Translations under genes and position numbers: made by a program
Shown here: piece by piece, positions 1 to 7,905 of the stretch
Position numbering within the stretch: the first letter of the stretch is position 1
Layout of the letters: each line of letters begins with the position of its first letter
Notes under the pieces: generated by a model
What the model was told of the DNA's origin: nothing
Database searches by the model: none
What the model saw: only the letters and a program-made list of their open reading frames with translations
From: Fabrea salina
Lineage: Eukaryota; Ciliophora; Heterotrichea; Heterotrichida; Fabreidae
Assembly (NCBI GenBank): GCA_022984795.1
Contig: JALIHJ010000028.1
Location: 186,001-250,000, forward strand
Direction: 5' to 3'
DNA length: 64,000 nucleotides

Positions 1-358
1 CTCGGTGCAAAGAAGGGGCTTCGTACACAATTCCGCCCAACACATAGTAAAGAGCCAAAGGGGTGATTTTCCTTTCACTGTGTCTGAACTGCTTTCTGAT
101 ATGGAAAATCCCCGCCTCAGGAATAGAGTGCACCAAAGTGTACTCAAGTCCTTTCATAAACTTAAGTTTCCCTAGGTCTTCTTTGGTCTTTTCGTTGTTG
201 GCAGCTTTGTCGTAAAACACTGAAATGTAGAAGTAGTCCATCACTGTTCCGTTGTCCAGGATGTTGTGTTTCAGCCAAAACTCGTCACTCCAGCTCAAAC
301 CTGTCATTTCTTTGTGACTTATCCCTCTTGACTTTAGGGTTTCTTCTATTGACTCCAT
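1..358 (-). CDS. MED6: Mediator subunit 6 (N-terminal part, runs off the window)
   Basis: This is the amino-terminal 119 residues of a Mediator head-module subunit that links transcription activators to RNA polymerase II in the nucleus. The translation from the ATG at 358 shows the family pattern in order: SWSDEFWL (residues about 22-29), NGTVMDYFYISVFYD with the following NNE (about 36-55), KGLEYTLVHS (about 68-77), HIRKQFRHS and then ITPLALYYVLGGIVYEAPSL. The spacing agrees with MED6 proteins, and no intron or frame break is seen. The rest lies beyond base 1. The start is only 5 bases below the stop of the upstream membrane-protein gene on the same strand, which is typical of this window. 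Family assignment is by recalled motif match; I am confident. Confidence 0.88.
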   Translation of the reverse strand, partial: MESIEETLKSRGISHKEMTGLSWSDEFWLKHNILDNGTVMDYFYISVFYDKAANNEKTKEDLGKLKFMKGLEYTLVHSIPEAGIFHIRKQFRHSERKITPLALYYVLGGIVYEAPSLHR

Positions 359-363
359 TTATC

Positions 364-1188
364 TTAAATCTTCTTGAACAAAGGCTCCAGTCCCCACCTT
401 GCTGACCCCTCTGCAAACAGCCCTAGAGAAACTCCTTGCAGTGCTGCTGAGTAGTGAACAGGCAACGCTGTAAACGGAATAAAAACCAAACCTATCATGT
501 AATGGTGGATGTGCAAAACATGTGTTTTACTCAGCACTGCCCAAGCTAAACCCAAACAAACCACAACCACTCCTAAAGCAACTAGGTAAATCCACAGTCT
601 TCCAAACTCATAAAGGAAGTAAAACTGAACCCCTAAAAGGCCCAACAAAGCAACCACCACTCCTCCAAAAATAACTTTAAGTGTATTTGAGTAACTGGCT
701 ATGTCTTTGATATTAAAGGACACCTTTTTAAGTATTCCTTTGTCTAAGTAAGTGAAGTGCAGACTCACAAAAAAACAAAACCCGTAACACAAGTAGTTGT
801 ACAACAAAAGCTGGTCTAGTTTGTTTTCCTGGCTTTTGTCCATAAGGGTGGCGTTAGGTCCCAACCAAAACATAACTAAGCCTACTAGTAAGTAGTAAAC
901 AAACCCTAGCACTGAACCATTTCTTGCAGCTAAAGGGTTCTTCCTTTTAAGTCTCAGAGTGACTCCAGTCACGTACATGTACCCAGTCGCCACCAAAAAC
1001 AAGTAAAACACCAGTTTGAATAACGAAAACTTTGAACTGAAGTAAACTTCTTGGTAGAGCCCAGAATCCACACTTACTGAGGGCAACTCTAAGCACCCCA
1101 TCAGCACAGGGAGCAGTACTCCGCAGTAAACCAAGGCACAGAACTTGCGGTAGTGAACTCTGTGAGTTAGTTTGGGACTCTTTTCCAT
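364..1188 (-). CDS. Multi-pass membrane protein, HHY-motif family, copy 1
   Basis: A 274-residue protein with about seven hydrophobic segments spread over its length and no cleavable signal. The C-terminal quarter holds a conserved block, LHIHHYMIGLVF followed by FAEGSARWGLEPLF near the end. Its neighbour at 1194-2036 is a clear paralogue, sharing YMYVTGVTLR (about residues 69-78), GPN.TL, FYLYEF-like text and the HHYM/ARWGL block, so the pair arose by tandem duplication. I do not recognise a named family or a function. The paired histidines next to a membrane segment could bind a metal or ligand, but that is a guess. The start codon is 5 bases below the stop of copy 2, leaving no room for a separate promoter outside coding sequence. 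Confidence 0.8.
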   Translation of the reverse strand: MEKSPKLTHRVHYRKFCALVYCGVLLPVLMGCLELPSVSVDSGLYQEVYFSSKFSLFKLVFYLFLVATGYMYVTGVTLRLKRKNPLAARNGSVLGFVYYLLVGLVMFWLGPNATLMDKSQENKLDQLLLYNYLCYGFCFFVSLHFTYLDKGILKKVSFNIKDIASYSNTLKVIFGGVVVALLGLLGVQFYFLYEFGRLWIYLVALGVVVVCLGLAWAVLSKTHVLHIHHYMIGLVFIPFTALPVHYSAALQGVSLGLFAEGSARWGLEPLFKKI

Positions 1189-1193
1189 TTAAG

Positions 1194-2036
1194 TTATTCA
1201 ATTTTATAAAATAAGGGGTCTAGACCCCAGCGGGCACACCCCTCTGTGTACAACCCTACACAAAGGCCTTGTATGAACGCAGCGTAAGAATTAGGAATAG
1301 CTGTCATAGGGAGAAATATCATTCCAACCATGTAGTGGTGCACATGCAAAATATGAGTTTTGCTCATATAAATTGCTATTATCATTAAACACCCTATAAG
1401 TCCCCCGTACAGTCCCACATAAAGCCAAAACCTATTAAACTGGTACAAGTAATAAAACTCTACAACAGTAATGAGTACAACCCCAATTGACAAGAACACA
1501 AACAGCACCCAGTCTTTCACAGTGTACCTTTTCATCTTTGCTATGTTTAAAGAAATCTTCTTCAAAGGCCCACTGTCTAAGTAAGAAAAGTGCAACATCA
1601 GCACAAAGGCTGAAGCGTAAATGCAGTAAAAAACCAAAAACTCGTCAAGGTTGTCAAAGGCTTCAATATCTATCAAAGTTGAGTTAGGACCTACCCAAAA
1701 CATCCCAAAACCCAACACCACAAACCCCAAAAAGTTCCAAGGCTTCCCGTCACGCCCCGCGAAAAAACTTGCCCGCTTAAAACGCAGAGTCACTCCTGTG
1801 ACGTACATGTAGCCCGAAACCAGTAAAGTCATGTAAAACCCTATCTTCAAAAGTGACAGTTGCCTTGAAAAATACACTTCGTGGTAGACCGAACTAGTTA
1901 CTTCGTAAGATGGAAGGAAAAAGCTAAGGCTCAGAATAAAAGGCAACAGAGAAATGTAAACTGACCCCCAAATCTTGCGATAATGGGGGTGAGATCTCAT
2001 TTTCGTCAGCTTTAACAGCTCCAAAGAATCCTTCAT
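1194..2036 (-). CDS. Multi-pass membrane protein, HHY-motif family, copy 2
   Basis: A 280-residue protein, tandem paralogue of the gene at 364-1188. Hydrophobic segments lie at roughly residues 25-45, 60-80, 95-115, 130-150, 172-192, 200-220 and 230-270. It carries the same conserved landmarks: MYVTGVTLRFKR, WVGPNSTLID, LHVHHYMVGMIFLP and CARWGLDPLF at the C-terminus. Conservation is strongest in the last 60 residues, suggesting that the functional core sits there. The upstream gap to the divergent small gene at 2105 is 68 bases. The function is unknown; both copies look intact and under constraint because frames are open and motifs are kept. Confidence 0.8.
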   Translation of the reverse strand: MKDSLELLKLTKMRSHPHYRKIWGSVYISLLPFILSLSFFLPSYEVTSSVYHEVYFSRQLSLLKIGFYMTLLVSGYMYVTGVTLRFKRASFFAGRDGKPWNFLGFVVLGFGMFWVGPNSTLIDIEAFDNLDEFLVFYCIYASAFVLMLHFSYLDSGPLKKISLNIAKMKRYTVKDWVLFVFLSIGVVLITVVEFYYLYQFNRFWLYVGLYGGLIGCLMIIAIYMSKTHILHVHHYMVGMIFLPMTAIPNSYAAFIQGLCVGLYTEGCARWGLDPLFYKIE

Positions 2037-2104
2037 TTTAAGTTATAACTAAACATGAGCAGCACTCGAAACAGGATTACTCAGCCCAACTTCATATTAA
2101 TCAA

Positions 2105-2404
2105 ATGAAAAAAGTAGCCGCCCTTAGCTTATTGTTTTCACTGTCAGGTTTTTACCTGAGTTCAGGAGTTGACTACCCCAAGTTAACTCTGACTCTGGCA
2201 GTAACTGTAATGCTTCTATTGATGTACAAGTTCAAATCCCAAGACCAACCTCCTAGGTTCTTCGTAGCTAACCCAATGTCTCCTCAGGAGTTCGAACAAC
2301 AGTCAAGACGCTACACACAAGCACAGCTTGCAAACCTTATGCAGTCTCCAGAGTTCAAGCGCCAAGTCAACGGACCCACTCCTTCTAGGCTCTTCCGTGA
2401 GTAG
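2105..2404 (+). CDS. Small membrane protein of unknown function
   Basis: A 99-residue protein with two hydrophobic stretches (about residues 5-22 and 27-44), then a short polar tail rich in Gln, Arg and Pro. The first stretch may be a signal anchor. The ATG follows an AT-rich stretch (ATTAATCAA) like other starts here, and the frame ends in TAG 23 bases before the convergent isocitrate dehydrogenase gene. No family is recognised. The size, two-helix hairpin and basic C-terminal half would fit a small organelle membrane subunit, but nothing in the sequence proves this. Confidence 0.6.
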   Translation: MKKVAALSLLFSLSGFYLSSGVDYPKLTLTLAVTVMLLLMYKFKSQDQPPRFFVANPMSPQEFEQQSRRYTQAQLANLMQSPEFKRQVNGPTPSRLFRE

Positions 2405-2427
2405 CTTATAAATAGTGAAGAATTAAG

Positions 2428-3468
2428 TTAATCAATGTTCTTCATGACTTCTCTAGTGAACTCATACGTAGTTGAATTTCCTCCTAAGTCAGGAGTCAGG
2501 TGTCTTCGCTGTTCAATGGTCTTCATAACTCCGTTCTGCACTCTCTCTGCAAAGTGCGGAAGGTTCAAGTGTCTCAGCATCATTGCACTTGAAAGCAAAA
2601 TAGCTGTGGGGTTGGCTATTTTCTTGCCTGCAATGTCTTTGGCTAAGTGGCGAGTGCCTGGTTCAAAAACTGCAAACTCTTCTCCAATGTTCACTCCAGG
2701 AGTGATTCCTGGGCCTCCTACTAAACTTGAAGCAATGTTTGATATAATGGACCCGTAAAGGTTAGGCAGCACCACCACGTCGAACTGCCAGGGGTTTGTG
2801 GTCATTTGCATGGAAGCGTTGTCAATGATCATTTCTTGGTAAGCGATTGAAGGATACTGTTTGGCCACTTCTCTTACAGCAGTTAAAAACATTCCGTCTA
2901 CTTTCTTCATTATGTTGGCTTTGTGAATAGCTGTGACCTTTTTGCGGTTGTTGAGGTAAGCCAGTTCGAAAGCGTACTTTGCAATACGGAGGGAGCCAGT
3001 GTAAGTGATGACTTTGAGACTCTCAACTACTCCAGGGTAAACTTGGTGTTCCAGTCCTGAGTACTCTCCTTCAATGTTCTCTCTAACTATCATCAAGTCT
3101 AAGTCCCGGTGTCGAGTTTTCACGCCTTCAATGGAAAAAGCGTGGACTAAGTCTGCGTAGAGGTTGAGTTTTTTTCTGAGAAGCAAGTTAGGCGAACCTG
3201 GTCCTTCACCAATCATGTGGTAAATAGTCCCTTTGATGGCAGCAGGGTGTGACTTAATGAAGTTAATGGTATCCTCGTCGTTAACGTCTAAGTGCGAAAC
3301 AGTGCTCCACTCAATCGGTGCGTGTATGTGGGACAAAACATCTACCACTGAAGAGCAAATTTCAGGCCCAATTCCATCACCTGGAATAAGTGCTATCTTC
3401 CTCATATTGGAGTCACCTGGTCTTGGGGCATAGCAAGTAGAAATTGTTCTCTTCAGAGTGCGCAGCAT
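2428..3468 (-). CDS. NAD-dependent isocitrate dehydrogenase subunit, regulatory type, mitochondrial
   Basis: A 346-residue member of the isocitrate/isopropylmalate dehydrogenase family, acting in the TCA cycle in the mitochondrial matrix. The first about 20 residues ([18 protein letters not shown]) look like a targeting peptide. Then come [13 protein letters not shown] (25-37), [26 protein letters not shown] (129-141), [11 protein letters not shown] (182-192) and [10 protein letters not shown] (235-244). In catalytic alpha subunits the last motif reads NLYGDILSD, with acidic residues that bind the metal; here they are Ser240 and Asn244, as in the non-catalytic beta and gamma subunits. [10 protein letters not shown] and AVFEPGTRH also resemble beta/gamma subunits. 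I infer a regulatory subunit whose catalytic partner lies elsewhere. Confidence 0.88.
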   Translation of the reverse strand: MLRTLKRTISTCYAPRPGDSNMRKIALIPGDGIGPEICSSVVDVLSHIHAPIEWSTVSHLDVNDEDTINFIKSHPAAIKGTIYHMIGEGPGSPNLLLRKKLNLYADLVHAFSIEGVKTRHRDLDLMIVRENIEGEYSGLEHQVYPGVVESLKVITYTGSLRIAKYAFELAYLNNRKKVTAIHKANIMKKVDGMFLTAVREVAKQYPSIAYQEMIIDNASMQMTTNPWQFDVVVLPNLYGSIISNIASSLVGGPGITPGVNIGEEFAVFEPGTRHLAKDIAGKKIANPTAILLSSAMMLRHLNLPHFAERVQNGVMKTIEQRRHLTPDLGGNSTTYEFTREVMKNID

Positions 3469-3561
3469 TTTTGTATTATTATTTGCATCAGTTAGTAAAT
3501 GTCTGGCGGATAGTTTAGTTAATAGGCTTAGTTTAGGGTGTCTCTAGCTAAATAAATAGAC

Positions 3562-3810
3562 TTACATTGGGTCTTCTTGGAGTTCGCAGAGTTGGGTTTC
3601 TTCTTCGTCTTCTGAACTTTGAAGTGCTTGTAAGTGTGTGCGGGCTAAGTTGTGCAGGTAACTACTGTAAAACTTGGAGGTCTTCGATTAGTTCAAATAC
3701 CTGACTGTGGGTTACATTTGCGAGTAAGCCCTAAGTTGTAGTTTGTCAAACTTGTTGTGCATAAGCCCCACAACACTTGGTCTTTTAGTAAAAAGCTTTT
3801 TCGCGAACAT
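3562..3810 (-). CDS. Doubtful small gene with interrupted frame
   Basis: An ATG at 3810 lies 2 bases below the stop of the SPC25-like gene, the usual spacing here. It opens a frame MFAKKLFTKRPSVVG... that looks like a basic, possibly mitochondrial, leader. The same frame is closed by two TAA codons and then reopens as SSYLHNLARTHLQALQ, ending in an acidic tail and TAA at 3562-3564. Two explanations fit. One is a 51-base GT-AG intron (3665-3715) with a TTTTACAG acceptor, which restores the frame to about 65 residues. The other is two single-base frame breaks, because the middle in another frame (HSQVFELIEDLQVLQ) also looks protein-like. Fifty-one bases would be odd next to the 15-base introns seen elsewhere. 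No family is recognised. Confidence 0.35.
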
Positions 3811-3812
3811 AT

Positions 3813-4307
3813 TTATGTATTACTGAGAAAACCTTTTCGGAGTTGTTTGATGAAAGAGGGAAAGTCATTGTTAGAGTTGAGTTGGTTGAGTAAGTACTGG
3901 GATTGGGGAATGGGGGGAGTGCATTCTTGGATCTCGTACTTATTGTTTGTTTGTGTAAGAACTACTTTGTGGGTTGGTTCCTGGGAAGTTATGTAGGAAA
4001 AGCAGATGTGGAGTTCATTACAGCGGATTTCAAAGTGCAGTCCTAAGTGCTTTTCGAAAAGCTGGGAGTAGTTTTGTAGGCTTTCAGCCAAAGCTTTGTT
4101 GGAGACTTCTTGTGATAAAGCTTGGTTTTGGGTTTCGAGTTTTTGGACTTGGAGTTGAGTTTCTTTTAAGGACTGGTTCAGTTGAAGCATGCTTTGGTCC
4201 TCTGAGTGAAGTTGGTTTAGTTTGGAGTTTATGAAGGTTTGGACTTGGGACTTAATCTGTGGAAGCATTTCTTTCAGACTGTTTGAAGAGGCTTTAGCTT
4301 GATCCAT
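3813..4307 (-). CDS. SPC25: Kinetochore protein Spc25-like (Ndc80 complex)
   Basis: A 164-residue protein. Residues about 5-85 form a heptad-rich coiled coil, followed by a small globular C-terminal domain. The latter follows the Spc25 pattern: FEKHLGLHFEIRCNELHICF, YITSQEPTHKVVLT, YEIQECTPPIPQ, LLNQLNSNNDFPSFIKQLRKGF. Spc25 pairs with Spc24 and anchors the Ndc80 complex to the inner kinetochore, so it acts at microtubule attachment during mitosis. The protein is shorter than the animal protein because the coiled coil is short. The start is preceded by an AT-rich stretch. Assignment rests on recalled domain pattern and length. Confidence 0.78.
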   Translation of the reverse strand: MDQAKASSNSLKEMLPQIKSQVQTFINSKLNQLHSEDQSMLQLNQSLKETQLQVQKLETQNQALSQEVSNKALAESLQNYSQLFEKHLGLHFEIRCNELHICFSYITSQEPTHKVVLTQTNNKYEIQECTPPIPQSQYLLNQLNSNNDFPSFIKQLRKGFLSNT

Positions 4308-4355
4308 GAATTAGGAATTTAGAGTTACTTAATATAGTTAAGCAACTTATAACTA

Positions 4356-7300
4356 TCAGTTTATTGGTTTATAGTTACTTGCTTGCAAAATCTCTAGTAT
4401 CTTGCCGACCTTCTCAGAAACCTCTTTGATTTCCCTAGAGTTTTCTTCAACCTTGTGCTTAACAACCTCAGTGTCGTTGTGCAGTTTCCTGACTCTGCTT
4501 TCCCACTCTTCTTCACCTGGTTCTTCACCTCCGTAGTCATGAACGAAGTAGAGGTAAGCCATTTCTGCTTTCTTTCTTCTCCAAAATAAGCAGTTCTCCA
4601 CTTCAATAATCAACTTCAGCCTTATCCTAGTGTCTGACTCCTTTTTTTCAAAGTTGATTCTGTCGAAGGAGTCAGATATGATTGAAATCAGCAAATTAAG
4701 CATAATCACTAAGTTAAGCAACGACCCAAGCATAAACACCACCCACTGCAAGTTGTCGTACCCTGCACCTTCGAACTCGCCCAACAAAACGTCGTAAGAA
4801 GTCTTTAAAATCTCCAAAAAACTCGAGTTAGTTGTAGTGCCGATCATAGCACAGTAAGCCACCACAAAGTAAAACAGAATCCCTAGGAACCCCCTTATGT
4901 CCCTAATAACTTCTTGAATCAGCCAAATGTAGTACCTTGTAGACTCAAAAATCTTAAAAGCACTAATTCCTTCAACCCAAAACAACAAACTAGTAAGCAG
5001 TGTCAAAGCACTAGAAGAGTTAAAGTTATCGAACCCCGAAACTAACGAAACAACCACCAGTGCAAACCCCAAGGACAGCCTTACCATGTCCAGCCAGTTT
5101 TTGCTTGAGTAAAAGTACTCCTTTTTGAGAGAAAACATCTGAAGCACCTCAAAAAGAGTGAAGAAAATGTTGTTCAGTAGAAAAATAACCATCAGTAGTT
5201 CCCTTGTAGTAGTGCTTTCGGAAAAAGTGATCCCCACAATCAGTAGTATGTTCAGTAGGTTAAGGGATGCCAAGGCCCAGAACTCCCATATGAACTTGTT
5301 CCACTTGTAACCTACTAAGGTCTGCACAAAGTCACTGCGCAAGCACTCCGAACGCTCAATGTCCTCAAGAGTCTTAATTAGTTTCAAGCTGTTCCGCGAG
5401 CCTTCTAGAAAGTTAAACTTAAACTTAGTGCGGCCCATCCTCACGTCTTTAGGTTCACAAGAAGACTCTGAGAGCTTAACTATGGGAGCTTGGGCTTTGA
5501 TGTACTCAGGCAGGTTTTTGATTCTAATAGAGTCAGTAAGACTTGAAGTAGCAGCCTCACACAGTGAGTTTAGGTAAGCTGAGTTAGTTTCTAAAATCCT
5601 TGGCAGATCTTTTTGGATCCTTGAAAGAATGTTTTTTTGTTTGTCTTTGTCCTTTAGGTTAGCAATGTACCTAAGTATCACTTCAGTGCACCTTTTGTCT
5701 GTTTTGTCGAGTGAAATAGTTAAAGGTGTTCTTCCGCTTCTGGACTCTATAAAGTGACACCCTGCTTCCAAGGCCTTTTCAAGCATTTTATCTCTGCCTT
5801 GGTGGGCCAGCACGTGCAGTATGTTGATTCTTTGAGGCATGATTGCTACTTCGTTGGTGCTTTTATGGTACTGAGCAACGTTGGAGTTGGCTAAGGTCTT
5901 GAAAGAATGCATTCCAATGTTAGAACCAGGAAGGAACCTGTACTTGTAAGTCATTTTTTCCAGCCCGATTGTTTTGTCTCGGGAACCTGATGCTAAGTAG
6001 CCATTGATCTCTGCCAAACAAGTAATGCTTTCGGGGTATCCTTCGAAAGTAGCTACTTGTTGCTTAATTTCGACATCCCAGAGTTTAACTGTCTTGTCGT
6101 AAGACCCTGAAGCCAAGTAACCGTGAATCTTTGCTAAGGAGGTAACTCGGTTAGAATGACCCTCAAAGATAGCTACTTGTTCTTTGGTCTCCACGTTCCA
6201 TAGTCTTATTGTTCTATCGTAAGATCCCGAAGCTAAGTATCCGCTAATTTCTATCAAGGAATTCACATCCCCAGTATGGCCTTCAAGAATTGCTACTTGT
6301 TCTCTGGCCTTAACGTTCCACAGTCTGATTGTTTTGTCTTCAGAACCTGAGGCCAAGTACCCGTTGATCTCTGCTAGCGAAGTAATTGAGTTAGTGTGCC
6401 CTTCAAGAACAGCTATTTGTCTTTTGGAGTCAATGTCCCACAAGCCTATTTTCTTGTCCATTGACCCTGCAGCTAAGTAACCTCTAACTGCTGCCAAAGA
6501 AGTGATGCGGTTGTTGCGGCCTTTGAGCATAGTTACTTGTCTTTTAGACTCAACGTCCCATATTCTAACCGTGTTATCCATTGAGCCTGAAGCCAAGTAC
6601 CCCCTGATTACTAACAAGGACCTTACGTCTTCAGTGTGCCCTTCAAGAACAGCTACTTGCTTTTTGGACTTCACACTCCACAGTCTGATTTTTTTGTCCC
6701 GAGACCCTGATGCCAGGTACCCTTTGACTTCTACTAAAGCGTTAACGTGTTCAGAGCGCTCTTCGAGGGCAGACAGTTGTTGTCTGGACTCACAGTCCCA
6801 AAGCCTTATTGTTTTGTCCCAGGATCCTGAAGCTAAGTAGCCATTTATTTCTGCCAAAGACCACACATAGTTGGTGTGTCCTTCAAGAATAGCTACTTGT
6901 GCCTTTGATTCAACGTCCCATACTCTAATAGTGTTGTCCATTGAACCTGAGGCTAAGTAGCCTTTGACCGCTGTTAAAGAGGTTATCCAGTGAGTGTGTC
7001 CTTTGATGATTCCTACTTGCTTTTTGGACTCGACTTCCCACAGCCTGATTGTTTTATCAGTAGACCCTGAAGCCAAGTAGCCCTGGATCGTTGCTAAAGA
7101 AGTAACTCGGTTGGAATGACCTTGCAAAACAGCTACTTGTTGTTTAGACTCAACGTCCCACACCCTAATTGTGCTATCCTCGGACCCTGATGCCAAGTAG
7201 CCTTTAACTTCTGTTAAAGAGTTAACGTTGTCGCTGTGGCCTTGGAGAACAGCTAGTTGCTTCTTAGTTTCAATGTCCCACAGCCTAACTGTTTTGTCTG

Positions 7301-7727
7301 CAGATCCTGAGGCCAAATAACCCTTAACTTCTGCCAGGGAACTTACGATGTCGTTATGCCCTTTAAAAATGCCTACTTGTCTTTTAGACTGAACGTCCCA
7401 CAGTCTAATTGTGCTGTCCATGGAGCCAGAGGCTAGGTACCCTTTTACTTTTGTCAGAGACTTGACTCCGTAAGTGTGTCCTTGGAGAGAACCTACTTGT
7501 TTTTTCGTCTGAGTGTCCCACAACCTTACTGTGCTTTCTTCAGACCCTGAAGCCAAGTAGCCTTTGATTTCCGCTAGACAGTTCACATAGTCAACGTGCC
7601 CTTCTATGGTTTCACAAAGTTGTAAGTTGCTCACTAACTGGTCAATGTCCTCGTTCAGAACCTCTTCTTGGTCTTCTAAAGCAAAATATTCATACTCCAG
7701 TTCTGTTTGTCTTTCTCGCAGAAACAT
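4356..7727 (-). CDS. WD40-repeat / TRP-like ion channel fusion
   Basis: A 1123-residue protein. Residues about 41-600 hold fourteen WD40 repeats of 40 residues, each with GYLASGS near its start and a LWD or equivalent; this is enough for two seven-bladed propellers. Residues about 640-720 resemble ankyrin repeats (LHVLAHQGRDKMLEKALEAG, SGRTPLTISL). Residues 808-1020 are a six-helix ion-channel domain: S1 from WNKFIWEFWALASL, a pore loop YDVLLGEFEG between S5 and S6, and S6 NLVIMLNLLISIISDSF, which is TRP-like. A short coiled coil ends the protein (about 1080-1110). No voltage-sensor arginine ladder is evident. The role is probably cation entry gated or scaffolded by the propellers. The 178-base gap to the divergent CBM20 gene is long for this window. 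Confidence 0.85.
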   Translation of the reverse strand: MFLRERQTELEYEYFALEDQEEVLNEDIDQLVSNLQLCETIEGHVDYVNCLAEIKGYLASGSEESTVRLWDTQTKKQVGSLQGHTYGVKSLTKVKGYLASGSMDSTIRLWDVQSKRQVGIFKGHNDIVSSLAEVKGYLASGSADKTVRLWDIETKKQLAVLQGHSDNVNSLTEVKGYLASGSEDSTIRVWDVESKQQVAVLQGHSNRVTSLATIQGYLASGSTDKTIRLWEVESKKQVGIIKGHTHWITSLTAVKGYLASGSMDNTIRVWDVESKAQVAILEGHTNYVWSLAEINGYLASGSWDKTIRLWDCESRQQLSALEERSEHVNALVEVKGYLASGSRDKKIRLWSVKSKKQVAVLEGHTEDVRSLLVIRGYLASGSMDNTVRIWDVESKRQVTMLKGRNNRITSLAAVRGYLAAGSMDKKIGLWDIDSKRQIAVLEGHTNSITSLAEINGYLASGSEDKTIRLWNVKAREQVAILEGHTGDVNSLIEISGYLASGSYDRTIRLWNVETKEQVAIFEGHSNRVTSLAKIHGYLASGSYDKTVKLWDVEIKQQVATFEGYPESITCLAEINGYLASGSRDKTIGLEKMTYKYRFLPGSNIGMHSFKTLANSNVAQYHKSTNEVAIMPQRINILHVLAHQGRDKMLEKALEAGCHFIESRSGRTPLTISLDKTDKRCTEVILRYIANLKDKDKQKNILSRIQKDLPRILETNSAYLNSLCEAATSSLTDSIRIKNLPEYIKAQAPIVKLSESSCEPKDVRMGRTKFKFNFLEGSRNSLKLIKTLEDIERSECLRSDFVQTLVGYKWNKFIWEFWALASLNLLNILLIVGITFSESTTTRELLMVIFLLNNIFFTLFEVLQMFSLKKEYFYSSKNWLDMVRLSLGFALVVVSLVSGFDNFNSSSALTLLTSLLFWVEGISAFKIFESTRYYIWLIQEVIRDIRGFLGILFYFVVAYCAMIGTTTNSSFLEILKTSYDVLLGEFEGAGYDNLQWVVFMLGSLLNLVIMLNLLISIISDSFDRINFEKKESDTRIRLKLIIEVENCLFWRRKKAEMAYLYFVHDYGGEEPGEEEWESRVRKLHNDTEVVKHKVEENSREIKEVSEKVGKILEILQASNYKPIN
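5930..7607 (-). repeat. Fourteen 120-base tandem repeats encoding WD40 blades
   Basis: Inside the channel gene the DNA repeats with a 120-base period about fourteen times, so successive pairs of 60-base lines align by eye. Each unit encodes one 40-residue WD40 blade. Units differ mainly in third bases and in the D-A loop residues, which indicates repeated unequal exchange followed by coding selection. The number of units may therefore vary between alleles or paralogues. Confidence 0.9.
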
Positions 7728-7905
7728 TTATTAAAGGTGAACTTTAAAAATGGCACAAGGGCCACTTAAATCTCAAGACTTTCTGGTTTCTGTAAATTTG
7801 CTTTTTCACTGATTTGTTTTTGACTCTAATTAAGTGTTTTTTGGGCAGCTAAAGATACTCAGCTTCAATAGATAAGCTGCCTAAAGTCCAGAGTAAATTA
7901 TTAAT

